DNA from: Gammaproteobacteria bacterium
GTDB lineage: Bacteria; Pseudomonadota; Gammaproteobacteria; Burkholderiales; Burkholderiaceae_B
Length of the DNA: 64,000 bases
Assembly: GCA_018815245.1 (NCBI GenBank)
Contig: JAHIXK010000002.1
Span: 310,001-374,000, forward strand
Direction of reading: 5' to 3'
Part shown: piece after piece, positions 32,568 to 41,504 of the stretch
Layout of the letters: every line of letters starts with the position of its first letter
How positions within the stretch are numbered: the first letter of the stretch is position 1
The notes under the pieces: model-generated
What the model was told of the DNA's origin: nothing
What the model saw: only the letters and a program-made list of their open reading frames with translations
The model's database searches: none
Program-made: the position numbers and the translations under genes

Positions 32568-33944
32568 ATGAATTCAGCAACACATTCAAACCAAATTTTA
32601 TATGGACTGGGCCTGATCACCGGGGTCGCGGCCCTGTTGCTGTTTGGTGCGGCAGTGGGCTTGTACGCGAACAAATTTGGCGAACACCTGGTATTGATGC
32701 TCGGGACGCCCTTGCTGATTCCGCTTGGCCTGTTGCTGTTTGTGAATCCGCGTTTGTTGTTTTATGTGTTGATCGGCACACGCTGTGCACTTGACCCGAT
32801 TCTGGAATCGGCGCGATTTTCATCCAGCTTCGGCCTGGGCGCATTACTCAACATGCTGCTGGTCGCCTGTGCTGTGATGATATCCATTCAAGGCGACAAG
32901 GCCAGGCTGAAGCAAAGCGTGTTGTTGTGGGCGCTTCCGATTCTGGTGATGATTTTCGGCGTCACCTATGCACCCGATCCCCTTGCAGCACTGAAACGCC
33001 TGATTGCCTTCATCAGCTATTTTTCGGTCTTCACTGTTGGCATGATTCTGTTCGAAGAAAAAAAGCTGCGCACCCTGCTTCGGGTTGTCGTGATGTCCTC
33101 TGCGTTGCCAATTGCTGTTGGCCTGTACCAACTCTCCACGGGCTCACTGGCCGCTGAAGGGCGACTGGCCGCCACGTTTACCCACCCCAACATTTTTGCC
33201 TTTTATTGTTTGCTGGTCCTGATTGCGCTGGTCTACCTGCGAAGAACATCCGCAGGCCCGGGCGAGAGCGAACCCGGACGCCTGGAATCCGCAACACACT
33301 CCGTATTGTTTGTATTGCTGCTGGTATCGATCGTGCTGACCCAAACACGCAGTGCCTGGGTGGCGCTGACTTTGATTGCACTAACCTACTGCGTGGTGTT
33401 TTCCAGAAAAACCTTGCTGTGGCTGCTCCTTGGTCTGTTGCTCGCAGCGCTGACCCCAGAAGTTCAGGAACGCATTGTTGATTTGTTCAGTGGCAACGAG
33501 GTGGCGAACTACGGCAAGCTCAACTCGTTTGCATGGCGGCAATACATCTGGGAAAGCGGCCTTAACTGGATGAATAGTTCGCGTTATTTGCTGGGATACG
33601 GGATCGGCGGTTTTTATCATTACTCCCCCGAGTTTTTCCCGCTTTCCGGCGGCACCCACTACGGCGCCCACAATGTGTTTGTTGAACGCTTTTTCGACGG
33701 CGGGGTATTGGCAGTCGGCGTATTTGCGATCTTCTTTCTGGCCCAAATACGAAAGGCATTCGTTTTGATCCGGCACGACCATTTCACCGCGCTGGTTTTT
33801 CTTGGAATGATTCTGTCCTATCTCACCTTGAATGCGTCTGACAACGTGGTCGACTACCTGGCCTACAATTGGTACTACTGGGCTGTGGCGGGGGCTTTCT
33901 ATGCAGCGGCCTGCCAGGCCACATCAAGCCGTCTTCGCTCATGA
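32568..33944 (+). CDS. O-antigen ligase/polymerase-like membrane protein (Wzy candidate)
   Basis: Polytopic membrane protein of 458 residues with about ten hydrophobic helices. It has the Wzy_C-type core: TQTRSAWVALTLIALTYC, then a large periplasmic loop with GYGIGGFYHYSPEFF and GGTHYGAHNVFVERFFDGG, the HN-containing motif of ligase/polymerase proteins. Between the chain-length and flippase genes, a polymerase role is more likely than lipid A ligation. The last 4 bases overlap the flippase start. Confidence 0.88.
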   Translation: MNSATHSNQILYGLGLITGVAALLLFGAAVGLYANKFGEHLVLMLGTPLLIPLGLLLFVNPRLLFYVLIGTRCALDPILESARFSSSFGLGALLNMLLVACAVMISIQGDKARLKQSVLLWALPILVMIFGVTYAPDPLAALKRLIAFISYFSVFTVGMILFEEKKLRTLLRVVVMSSALPIAVGLYQLSTGSLAAEGRLAATFTHPNIFAFYCLLVLIALVYLRRTSAGPGESEPGRLESATHSVLFVLLLVSIVLTQTRSAWVALTLIALTYCVVFSRKTLLWLLLGLLLAALTPEVQERIVDLFSGNEVANYGKLNSFAWRQYIWESGLNWMNSSRYLLGYGIGGFYHYSPEFFPLSGGTHYGAHNVFVERFFDGGVLAVGVFAIFFLAQIRKAFVLIRHDHFTALVFLGMILSYLTLNASDNVVDYLAYNWYYWAVAGAFYAAACQATSSRLRS

Positions 33945-35428
33945 ACGCAAAATCACTTCGCGGTGCCTACCTGATGGTGGCAGGCAAAGGATTGTCTGCG
34001 CTGATCGGCTTGGCCAGCATGCTAATCCTGGCCCGATTACTGGAGCCCGAGGATTATGGCCTGGTGGTACTGGTCGAGGCCGCGCTCACCTTGCTGGCAG
34101 CGGTCACTGAACTTCAGATGGTGTCTGTACTCATCCACCTTCCCAAGGTGGACGACGAACACTTCAGCACCACGTGGACCCTGAACCTGATCCGCGCATT
34201 TGTCCTGTGTTCACTGGTTGTCCTGATCGCGCCGGGTATCGCCGAGTTCTACGATGACCCCCGCCTGGTGGACATCGCATACGTATCCAGTCTTTCACTG
34301 TTTCTCGGTGCAATGCTCAACCCGAAAATGGCCTTGCTGGTCCGCGACCTTGATTTCAAGAAAGAGTTTTTACTCGGGCTTAGCCAGAAAGTTGCAGGCT
34401 TTGTGGTGACCGTAATCGTTGCTTACCAGTTGCGGAACTACTGGGCTTTGGTGTTGGGCACCTTGGCCACGCAAGTCTGCGGGCTGGTGGTTTCGTATTG
34501 GTGCTACCCGTTCAAACCTGCGCTCACATTGAGCAAAGTGCGTGAACTCTGGGGATTTTCCATGTGGCTTTCGCTGGCCAATTTTGTAAAAACACTGAAC
34601 ATCAAGCTGGATCAATTTGTGGTCGGTAAAATGTTCAACCCCAGCGTCACAGGTGTGTATTCTCTGGCCACGCGCCTGTCCACCGTGTTGTTTACCGACA
34701 CGCTGGGTGCAGCGCTTCGCGTGGTGTCGCCCAGCCTTCGCGAGCACACCCACAACCCCCTTGAATTGAACAAGGCCTACCTGAAAACACAAAGCCTGGT
34801 CACCCTGATATTTTTACCGGTGGCCAGCATCACCAGCGCACTGGCTTCACCGTTGATTGATTTGGCACTGGGGCCAAAATGGATTGACGTCATTGATGTG
34901 TTCCGTGTGCTGGTGCTCGCTTTGTGCCTGGAAGCCATCGGCGGCGTTGGCCTGTCGGTGGTAATGGCCACATTGAACACACGACTTGCCTTTTATCGAA
35001 ACCTGGTATCCATTGCAGGCCGCGCCGCTTTCATGGGCATCGGGCTTTACGCCGGTGGCTTTTATGGTTTGCTGCTTGGACGCGCCGCCTCGGCCTTGCT
35101 CGACCTCTTGCTGTACTTCGCCATTGCAGGAAAAGTGACCGGCCTTTCTGTTCGAAAACAACTGTGGCTGAACTGGCGCACCGTGCTGTCATGTGCACTT
35201 GTTTACCCGGTGCTGTATGCCTTGCAAACCCCACCCTGGCCATTAATTGGCAATTCCAGCCTGCTGCAAGCCTTCTGGTTGCTCGCCATGATTGGCGCGG
35301 GGATGCTAATGCAAATGTGTGTACAGGGCTTGCTTTGGATTCTCAGCAACAGGCCCGACAGCATTGAACCAATTTTTCTAGCCTACCTGAAAAGCAAATT
35401 TATTCACAAGGGAATGCGAAGCGCATGA
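33941..35428 (+). CDS. Polysaccharide flippase (Wzx/MATE-like)
   Basis: Polytopic membrane protein of 495 residues, about 12-14 helices, of the polysaccharide-transport family. N-terminal LRGAYLMVAGKGLSALIGLA and LILARLLEPEDYGLVVLVEA are the usual first two helices; a long hydrophilic loop near SLREHTHNPLELNKAYL and a C-terminal helix bundle complete it. ATG 33941 overlaps the Wzy stop (ATGA). It should move the lipid-linked repeat unit to the periplasmic face. Confidence 0.92.
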   Translation: MNAKSLRGAYLMVAGKGLSALIGLASMLILARLLEPEDYGLVVLVEAALTLLAAVTELQMVSVLIHLPKVDDEHFSTTWTLNLIRAFVLCSLVVLIAPGIAEFYDDPRLVDIAYVSSLSLFLGAMLNPKMALLVRDLDFKKEFLLGLSQKVAGFVVTVIVAYQLRNYWALVLGTLATQVCGLVVSYWCYPFKPALTLSKVRELWGFSMWLSLANFVKTLNIKLDQFVVGKMFNPSVTGVYSLATRLSTVLFTDTLGAALRVVSPSLREHTHNPLELNKAYLKTQSLVTLIFLPVASITSALASPLIDLALGPKWIDVIDVFRVLVLALCLEAIGGVGLSVVMATLNTRLAFYRNLVSIAGRAAFMGIGLYAGGFYGLLLGRAASALLDLLLYFAIAGKVTGLSVRKQLWLNWRTVLSCALVYPVLYALQTPPWPLIGNSSLLQAFWLLAMIGAGMLMQMCVQGLLWILSNRPDSIEPIFLAYLKSKFIHKGMRSA

Positions 35429-36669
35429 ACACGAACAAAGTTGCCTACCTGATCAACCAATATCCCAAAGTAAGCCATACATTCATTCGGCGAGAGATTC
35501 TTGCGCTCGAATCTTTGGGGCTTCAAGTCAGTCGGCTTTCAGTACGGGGTTGGGACAACCCCGTTGCAGACCCCATTGATGAAACCGAGCGGCAAAAAAC
35601 CTTTTATTTGCTTCAGAACGGCGTGTTCGATCTTGTGCGCGCAAGCGTTGCCGTGTTTACCGAACGGCCCTTACTTTTCTTGAAAGCCCTTCGAGCCGCT
35701 TTTTCCATGGGTATTCGAGCCGATCGCCCTGTGCCTTTTCACCTGATGTACCTGCTGGAAGCCTGCAAGGCATTGCAATGGCTGCGCAAACAAAACATTG
35801 GGCATGTGCACGCGCACTTTGGTGCCAATTCCACCGAGGTGGCGATGATGATTCGCCTGCTAGGTGGCCCCACCTACAGTTTCACTGTGCATGGGCCTGA
35901 AGAATTTGACAAACCGGAATTCATTGGACTGGGCACAAAAGTTGAGCATTGTGCCTTTGTCGTGGCCATCACATCCTATTGCCGCAGCCAGATTTACCGC
36001 TGGATTCCGCAAACCATCTGGAACAAAGTCAAGGTAGTACGCTGTGGCATCGAACCGGATTTTCACCGCGATTTGCCCGATGCATTTCCCGGCGAACCAC
36101 GACTTGTCTGCGTAGGGCGTTTATGTGAACAGAAAGGGCAGCTGATTTTACTGGCCGCAGCCGCAAGGCTGAAAGAACAAGGGGTCGACTTGCAACTGGT
36201 GCTGGCTGGCGACGGAGAAATGCGCCCGGAAATTGAGCGACAAATCGACCAACTGAACCTTCGCAACAACGTGCAAATTACAGGCTGGATCAGCAGCGAG
36301 CAAGTGCGGGAAGAGATATTGAAATCACGGGCAATGGTGTTGCCCAGTTTTGCGGAAGGCCTGCCGGTTGTGGTGATGGAAGCCATGGCATTGAGGCGCC
36401 CTGTTATCAGCACCTACATTGCGGGCATGCCCGAACTGGTGATACCCGGTGTGAACGGATTCTTGTGCCCGGCAGGCGACGTGAATGAATTGGCAATGCT
36501 TATGGAAACTTGCCTGAAGGCAGACGAAGGCACACTGCGCGAACTTGGAGACAATGCACAGCGCGCTGTGCTTGAACAACATCACATCCTGACCGAGGCA
36601 GGCAAACTGGCCGCGCTGTTTACAACGCTGCTCCGTCCAGAACAGACCGCTGGGGGTAAAGCACCGTGA
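35425..36669 (+). CDS. GT4-family glycosyltransferase
   Basis: GT-B retaining glycosyltransferase of 414 residues. The N-terminal part (YLINQYPKVSHTFIRREI) is typical of WcaL/AmsK-type exopolysaccharide transferases; the His-containing HVHAHFGANSTEVAMM and FTVHGPEEFDKP are the acceptor side. The C-terminal GT4 domain has LVCVGRLCEQKGQLILLAAA, the LAGDGEMRPEIE strand, VLPSFAEGLPVVVMEAMALR and TYIAGMPELV. It overlaps both neighbours by 4 bases, so translation is coupled across the operon. Confidence 0.95.
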   Translation: MNTNKVAYLINQYPKVSHTFIRREILALESLGLQVSRLSVRGWDNPVADPIDETERQKTFYLLQNGVFDLVRASVAVFTERPLLFLKALRAAFSMGIRADRPVPFHLMYLLEACKALQWLRKQNIGHVHAHFGANSTEVAMMIRLLGGPTYSFTVHGPEEFDKPEFIGLGTKVEHCAFVVAITSYCRSQIYRWIPQTIWNKVKVVRCGIEPDFHRDLPDAFPGEPRLVCVGRLCEQKGQLILLAAAARLKEQGVDLQLVLAGDGEMRPEIERQIDQLNLRNNVQITGWISSEQVREEILKSRAMVLPSFAEGLPVVVMEAMALRRPVISTYIAGMPELVIPGVNGFLCPAGDVNELAMLMETCLKADEGTLRELGDNAQRAVLEQHHILTEAGKLAALFTTLLRPEQTAGGKAP

Positions 36670-37862
36670 CGTTGATCCTGAACATGCTGATTTCCCTGCC
36701 CGCCCTCTTGCTGACCCTGCTCGCGCTGTGGTTTGGCATGCAAGTTGTGGCGGCCTGTTTGCCGGGAAGAGCGCCAACCCGTGACAATGCAACAGCATGC
36801 GGGCGGCTTGCTGTTCTTATCCCGGCCCACAACGAATCAACCAACATGATTCCCACCTTGCGTGCAGTTCACTCACAGGGCCTTGCGGGATTGCGTGTTC
36901 TTGTGGTGGCTGACAACTGCAGTGACGATACGGCGCAAGTGGCAAAAAACGAAGGGGCCGAGGTAATCGAGCGAAGCGACCCCACGCGGCGCGGCAAAGG
37001 CTATGCCCTTGATTTTGGAATTCAACATTTGAAGGCAGCCCCCCCCGACACTGTCATCGTAATGGATGCCGATTGCTTGCCAGCGCCCGGCGCAATGGCT
37101 CGCATGGTTGAACTGGCCACACAAACACAGCGCCCGGTTCAGGCGCTTTACCTGATGAACAACCCAAACCAACCCACAGTGAAATCGAGAATTGCAGAGT
37201 TCGCGTGGCTGGTCAAAAACCACGTGCGTGCACGCGGCCTTCATTGGTTTGGGCTTCCCTGTCAGCTGACAGGATCCGGCATGGCCTTTCCTTGGCACGT
37301 ATTGCAAGGAGTGCCGTTGGCCACCGGCGAAATTGTGGAAGACATGAAACTGGGAATCACATTGGCTGCCCGCGGCTACGCACCTGTATTTTGTGAACAG
37401 GCGATGGTCAGCAGCACATTCCCTGCCAACGATGAAGGAGTCCGTTCGCAGCGCAAGCGCTGGGAACACGGTCACCTCGCAATCATCTGGAACGAAGGCT
37501 TGCCCAATTTGGGCAGGGCATTGCTGAACCGAGACCAAAACCTGTTGTTCATGGCCCTGGACCTTTGCATTCCGCCCCTGGCTTTGTTGGTCATGATGAA
37601 CATGGTGTGGCTGATTGTGGCCAGTATTTATTGGGCGTGGCTTGGCAGCGCATGGGCACTGACAATCAGCTTAATTGGCATGTTGATAACAGCCGCTTCA
37701 GTTACCTTGGCCTGGTACAAATTTGGCAGATCTGTAGTGACTGGCACCGACATGCTGCGGGTGCCCATTTACATGCTGTCCAAACTGTCGGTGTATGCTG
37801 GTTTTCTGTTTCGAAGACAAACTACCTGGGTTCGCTCCAAACGCGACAACGAACCCAAATAG
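36666..37862 (+). CDS. GT2-family membrane glycosyltransferase
   Basis: Inverting GT-A glycosyltransferase of 398 residues starting at a GTG that overlaps the preceding stop. N-terminal helix, then AVLIPAHNES-type nucleotide-binding strand (RLAVLIPAHNESTNM), DxD in VIVMDADCLPAPG, a second acidic EDMKLGITLAARG, and the QRKRWEHGHL motif of the QxxRW class; two C-terminal helices (LALLVMMNMVWLIVASI and SLIGMLITAASVTLAW). The layout resembles cellulose synthase-like or N-acetylglucosaminyl transferases. Last gene of the eps operon. Confidence 0.93.
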   Translation: MTLILNMLISLPALLLTLLALWFGMQVVAACLPGRAPTRDNATACGRLAVLIPAHNESTNMIPTLRAVHSQGLAGLRVLVVADNCSDDTAQVAKNEGAEVIERSDPTRRGKGYALDFGIQHLKAAPPDTVIVMDADCLPAPGAMARMVELATQTQRPVQALYLMNNPNQPTVKSRIAEFAWLVKNHVRARGLHWFGLPCQLTGSGMAFPWHVLQGVPLATGEIVEDMKLGITLAARGYAPVFCEQAMVSSTFPANDEGVRSQRKRWEHGHLAIIWNEGLPNLGRALLNRDQNLLFMALDLCIPPLALLVMMNMVWLIVASIYWAWLGSAWALTISLIGMLITAASVTLAWYKFGRSVVTGTDMLRVPIYMLSKLSVYAGFLFRRQTTWVRSKRDNEPK

Positions 37863-37883
37863 CACCCTGTTGAACACAGGGTG
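37863..37883. terminator. Hairpin between convergent genes at the end of the eps operon
   Basis: CACCCTGT and ACAGGGTG pair perfectly over 8 bp with a 5-base loop, directly after the GT2 stop and 7 bases before the end of the convergent secreted-protein gene. The flanks are only moderately T-rich, so termination is probable but not certain. Confidence 0.65.
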
Positions 37884-37889
37884 ACTTCA

Positions 37890-39416
37890 TTATTCCGCAA
37901 TCTCGGTCAACATTGCGCGAATCACTGTTTTTTCGCCAATGCCACTGACCGTGCCCAGAATTGATGCGCCGTCGACCGTGGGCCAACGAAAGCGATAGGT
38001 TTCACCATTGCTCAACGCCCGGCTATGGAACTGTTGAACGCCCCCGCCCCAATACCGCAGGTAAGCGCGTCCGCCATTGCTGGCCTCAACCCGAAACTCA
38101 TAAAGCCTGCCCTTGACTGGCTTGGCCCACTTAACCCGTGAAATAGCCCGGTCTGACGAACTTTCTGCCGTGTAAGCTTTGTTTGTGGCACCAAACACCA
38201 CGCTTTGCAACGCCGATTCGAAAACAGGAAACGTTTCTCCTTTCACGATCGGGCGCCATGGGCCACGCATCGACACCATGTTCAGCGGCTCAAGCGACGC
38301 CACGGGTTCGCCACGGCCATTCACCCAGTCCCTGGCGTAAGTTACCTGCTTCAAAGCCGCCCGAATGCGTTGCAAATCATTGGCCACAGCAGAATTCCAG
38401 CCACCCCGGTGAAGGTTGAAGTCTGAACCATTTTCAACATAAATGTAAAAAGGGGTGCCCACATTCCTGTCCACCACGTAAGCACCGTAGGTTTTCAATG
38501 TGTTGACCACCTTTCGCAAATCAAGGTTGCTGATTTTTGTGGCGTCAAATGTCGGCGGCAACATCATCAGGGCTCCGGTTGGAATTCGCCCGGTGTTGTC
38601 CTTCCAGGTGCGGTCACCCGAAGTGGCCGGAAATACATACTGCTCGTACTCTGACAGGCCATTGTAGGTTAGCGACATGGACAGCGCATGGTTGTACTGG
38701 CTTGCCCCGTCGTTGATTTCATGCTTTCGGATCAGCCCTGCCATGGGCGGAATACCGGCAGCCCGCGCACCCTGAAAGTAATGCACACCATCGCCCCACC
38801 CGCGCCCATCAAGACGGGACCAGGCATACTGAACCGCAGTCCAGCGTCCATCGGTGTTTCTTAACTGCCAGAAAGAATGGATGATTCCGCTTTCAACATC
38901 GACAATGTCTGCGTGCCCATCCGTTCCGCTGGCGGGAACTGTCTCGGTTGGCCAATGGGGAATAGTTACCGACGCGCGGTTCACCTCCGCATCAGGATCC
39001 CAAACACCCACGGTGCCAGCAGGTGGATAAACAATGACCTCCGCATCATGGGGACTGCCCAAAAACGCTGTGCTGGAGTACTTGCCAGTACCGACCATTG
39101 GGTAATACGTGGATTCCGGAATGACCACATTGCCGTAAGCAACCTGTCGAGGCCGGATATTCCACAGTGAGTTCACCGAGAACGGCCGTTCAAAAGTAGA
39201 AAAATTACTTGCCTGATAAACAGATGGTTCCGGAACCTGTGGTACCAGCAAACCAGTGGATGGACTTTCTTTCTTGCAAAATCCGCTTGAAATACTTACC
39301 TGGCAAACAGGCTCAAATACCTGGGCGTGGGAAACCTTGGCTTGACCGGCGACGGCAGTGATCAATAAAAACGTGGTGTGAAAAATGAACTTGGGGGAGA
39401 CGGCTCGAATACTCAT
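37890..39416 (-). CDS. Secreted protein of an unnamed exopolysaccharide-associated family (copy 2)
   Basis: Exported 508-residue paralogue of the protein at 21726-23228. ATG 39416 starts a cleavable signal peptide (FIFHTTFLLITAVAGQAKVSHA) in place of the lipobox of copy 1. The conserved core (FERPFSVNSLWN, SGTDGHADIVD, RLDGRGWGDGVHYFQGARAA, PPMAGLIRKHEI, DRTWKDNTG, GAYVVDRNVGTPFYIYVENG) is followed by a C-terminal beta-rich domain that may bind carbohydrate. No named family recognised. It converges on the eps operon and stands alone, so it may have its own promoter. Confidence 0.8.
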   Translation of the reverse strand: MSIRAVSPKFIFHTTFLLITAVAGQAKVSHAQVFEPVCQVSISSGFCKKESPSTGLLVPQVPEPSVYQASNFSTFERPFSVNSLWNIRPRQVAYGNVVIPESTYYPMVGTGKYSSTAFLGSPHDAEVIVYPPAGTVGVWDPDAEVNRASVTIPHWPTETVPASGTDGHADIVDVESGIIHSFWQLRNTDGRWTAVQYAWSRLDGRGWGDGVHYFQGARAAGIPPMAGLIRKHEINDGASQYNHALSMSLTYNGLSEYEQYVFPATSGDRTWKDNTGRIPTGALMMLPPTFDATKISNLDLRKVVNTLKTYGAYVVDRNVGTPFYIYVENGSDFNLHRGGWNSAVANDLQRIRAALKQVTYARDWVNGRGEPVASLEPLNMVSMRGPWRPIVKGETFPVFESALQSVVFGATNKAYTAESSSDRAISRVKWAKPVKGRLYEFRVEASNGGRAYLRYWGGGVQQFHSRALSNGETYRFRWPTVDGASILGTVSGIGEKTVIRAMLTEIAE

Positions 39417-39711
39417 GATGTGACTTTCGCTCAATGCAGTGTGGCTTACAAACTGCCTGCGGCAACAATGTGCAGGCAACCTGCCGACCCAAGCCTTTGA
39501 TCAAAAAGAACTATTCGATCGGCAACCCGCACTTTATAGAGGAAGAAAAATGCCTGATACATCAAGAAGCAAATGGATTTGCCGTGTGATTGATGATTCA
39601 ATGAAAAAAGTGTTGAGTATTATACTTACGCAAAATAAACTTTTAACAATGTATAAATCATAATATTTGCACCAACTTCGATGCACCTAAACTTGCAACT
39701 GACCAATGAAT
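39417..39711. other. Non-coding AT-rich stretch upstream of secreted paralogue 2
   Basis: About 295 bases between the start of the secreted paralogue and the end of the FAH-family gene. It should contain the paralogue's promoter. A 74-codon frame on the plus strand has no ribosome site or recognisable product and is not called. No repeat, RNA gene or clear operator is evident. Confidence 0.5.
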
Positions 39712-40371
39712 TCAATTCACTGTGAATTCAACATCAATCAAGCCGGGCATCACCAAGCGTACCGTGTCTTGGCCATTCAGCGCACCCACCCCTTCAGGCG
39801 TTCCGGTGAAAATCAGATCGCCCTCCTGCAAGGTAAATACCTTGCTTAAATAATGCACGATAAAAGGAATGGGAAACAGCATTTTGCGAATGTCCCCATG
39901 CTGCCGAAGCTGCCCGTTCAGGTGCATCTGGAATTCAATGTGATGAGGTTGTTCAACATGTTCAGCAGGAACAAACTGCGTCACGGTGGCTGCGCAGTCA
40001 AAGCCCTTGGCCACAGCCCACGGCAAACCACTTTGCTTGGCTTTGGTTTGTAAATCGCGGGCGGTCAGGTCCAGGCCTAAGCCATAACCCGCAATGTGTT
40101 TAAGTGCCTTGTCCTCGGAAATATTCTTGCCACCCTGCCCCACCAGCAACACCAGTTCGGCTTCGTAATGCACATCGCGTGAATGCGCGGGCAACACAAT
40201 GGGCGTGCCCGGCGGGTGCAACGCTGAGGTGGGTTTGATAAACACCACTGGGTCTTCTTCCGGGCGATTGCCCAACTCCGCGATATGGGCTGCGTAGTTG
40301 CGACCAATACAAAAAACATTGCGAACCTGAACTGCTTTTGTTTGCTGAGCCAACAAGGTGACATGGGGCAT
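39712..40371 (-). CDS. Fumarylacetoacetate hydrolase family protein
   Basis: Metal-dependent hydrolase or decarboxylase of 219 residues, the length of the YcgM/FAHD1 branch (acylpyruvate hydrolysis or oxaloacetate decarboxylation). Conserved FCIGRNYAAH, then FIKPTSAL, the metal-binding VHYEAELVLLVG (two Glu), LGLDLTARDLQ, and FTGTPEGVG near the C-terminus. The start lies 4 bases after the stop of the small secreted-protein gene. The true substrate cannot be decided. Confidence 0.92.
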   Translation of the reverse strand: MPHVTLLAQQTKAVQVRNVFCIGRNYAAHIAELGNRPEEDPVVFIKPTSALHPPGTPIVLPAHSRDVHYEAELVLLVGQGGKNISEDKALKHIAGYGLGLDLTARDLQTKAKQSGLPWAVAKGFDCAATVTQFVPAEHVEQPHHIEFQMHLNGQLRQHGDIRKMLFPIPFIVHYLSKVFTLQEGDLIFTGTPEGVGALNGQDTVRLVMPGLIDVEFTVN

Positions 40372-40375
40372 GGGT

Positions 40376-40804
40376 TTAAATTCCTTCTTCTTTCAGGAAT
40401 GGACCGAAACAGGTATCCAGTTCAGCCTTCTGGCACATCATGAATTTCGCGCCCGACACATGCATCACAATGTAATTGGTGGCCACATTGCCGTTGGGCA
40501 CCACATTGCCCATGCAATCGGATTCGCTGTTGACCTGAATTACCGTGTCAACCCATTTGTAGAAACCCTGCGCATCGGGGCGCAGGCTAATGTCGTACCG
40601 GGTTTGAACCACCTGCCCGCCACTGAGAATTTGCGTGGTGCCATCGGTACGAATGTCATAAATTTCCGAACAATTTTGTTCGGGCAAATTGATGCGCCAC
40701 AAACCCACCAGCGGGTGTTCTTGGGGCAGTGTGGTTTCGGCTTTAAGCGGGAAAGACAAAAAAGCGGCACTAAGACAGGCCAACAGGGAAAAGCGGTACT
40801 TCAT
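40376..40804 (-). CDS. Small secreted protein of unknown function
   Basis: Predicted 142-residue exported protein. ATG 40804, with AGAGG 6 bases upstream, begins a signal peptide (MKYRFSLLACLSAAF, cleavage near LKAE). The mature part starts HPLVGLWRINLP, as in lipocalin-like proteins where a Gly-x-Trp lies on the first strand, and contains four cysteines that could form disulfides. I do not recognise a specific family. It overlaps no gene and probably shares a transcript with the FAH-family gene. Confidence 0.72.
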   Translation of the reverse strand: MKYRFSLLACLSAAFLSFPLKAETTLPQEHPLVGLWRINLPEQNCSEIYDIRTDGTTQILSGGQVVQTRYDISLRPDAQGFYKWVDTVIQVNSESDCMGNVVPNGNVATNYIVMHVSGAKFMMCQKAELDTCFGPFLKEEGI

Positions 40805-40876
40805 GACAAACCTCTGCTGCAATGGTTGGTGCAATCAGCATAATGTGGCTTGGCACACAGAACAAGGCTGAAAAAT

Positions 40877-40911
40877 AAAAAAGCCTGCAACTGCAACAGC
40901 CACAGGCTTTC
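40877..40911 (-). terminator. Intrinsic terminator of ssb
   Basis: On the minus strand AAAGCCTG and CAGGCTTT (40903-40910 and 40880-40887) form a perfect 8-bp stem followed by TTTTATTTTT, about 20 bases past the ssb stop. Confidence 0.85.
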
Positions 40912-40931
40912 TTATTGAAGATCTGAAAAAA

Positions 40932-41444
40932 TCAAAACGGAATATCGTCATCCAGATCGGCCACGCTTTGCGGGGCTGAACGCTGTGGGGCGGGCGAAGA
41001 CGAACGCATGCTGCTGCCACCTGAGCTGCCACCTGAGCTGCGGCTTGGTGCAGGTGACTGATCAAAATCATCACCACCGCCCATGGACGAGCCGCCGCCA
41101 CCGCCGCCTTCGCGACCACCCAACAATTGCATTTGGTCTGCAATAATTTCGGTGGTGTATTTGTCCACACCCGACTGGTCTTGCCACTTGCGGGTTTTCA
41201 AGCGGCCTTCAATGTACACCGAACGACCTTTCTTGCAGTACTCACCTGCAATTTCAGCCAGGCGACCGTAAATGACCACGCGGTGCCATTCGGTTTCTTC
41301 GCGCTTTTCACCTGTGTTTTTGTCTTTCCAGTTGCTGGAAGTGGCCAGGGCCAGGTTCACCACGGCGCCGCCATCTGGCAAATAGCGCACGTCGGGGTCT
41401 TTGCCCAAATTACCAACCAGAATTACCTTGTTTACTGAGGCCAT
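40932..41444 (-). CDS. ssb: Single-stranded DNA-binding protein
   Basis: Protein of 170 residues. The N-terminal OB fold (1-110) begins [20 protein letters not shown] and includes the [17 protein letters not shown] strand. A Gly/Ser/Pro-rich linker follows, ending in the acidic protein-interaction tip DDDIPF. A 12-base tandem duplication at 41014-41037 encodes part of the GGSSGGSS linker. It follows the MFS gene on the minus strand, the usual ssb-MFS-uvrA order. No LexA box was found upstream by eye. Confidence 0.97.
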   Translation of the reverse strand: MASVNKVILVGNLGKDPDVRYLPDGGAVVNLALATSSNWKDKNTGEKREETEWHRVVIYGRLAEIAGEYCKKGRSVYIEGRLKTRKWQDQSGVDKYTTEIIADQMQLLGGREGGGGGGSSMGGGDDFDQSPAPSRSSGGSSGGSSMRSSSPAPQRSAPQSVADLDDDIPF

Positions 41445-41504
41445 GGAATGAAATGCTCCTTAAATTCTTGAAATGAGTATTGAAATGCGTTTAAGTGGGG
41501 CTGG

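Noticed and set aside
39439-39663. 74-codon open frame upstream of secreted paralogue 2
   Set aside because: No ribosome site, no recognisable domain, and it spans the expected promoter region.
39714-39728. 15-bp palindrome AATTCAC-T-GTGAATT at the FAH-family gene end
   Set aside because: It overlaps the last codons and stop, lacks a U tract, and could be coincidental.
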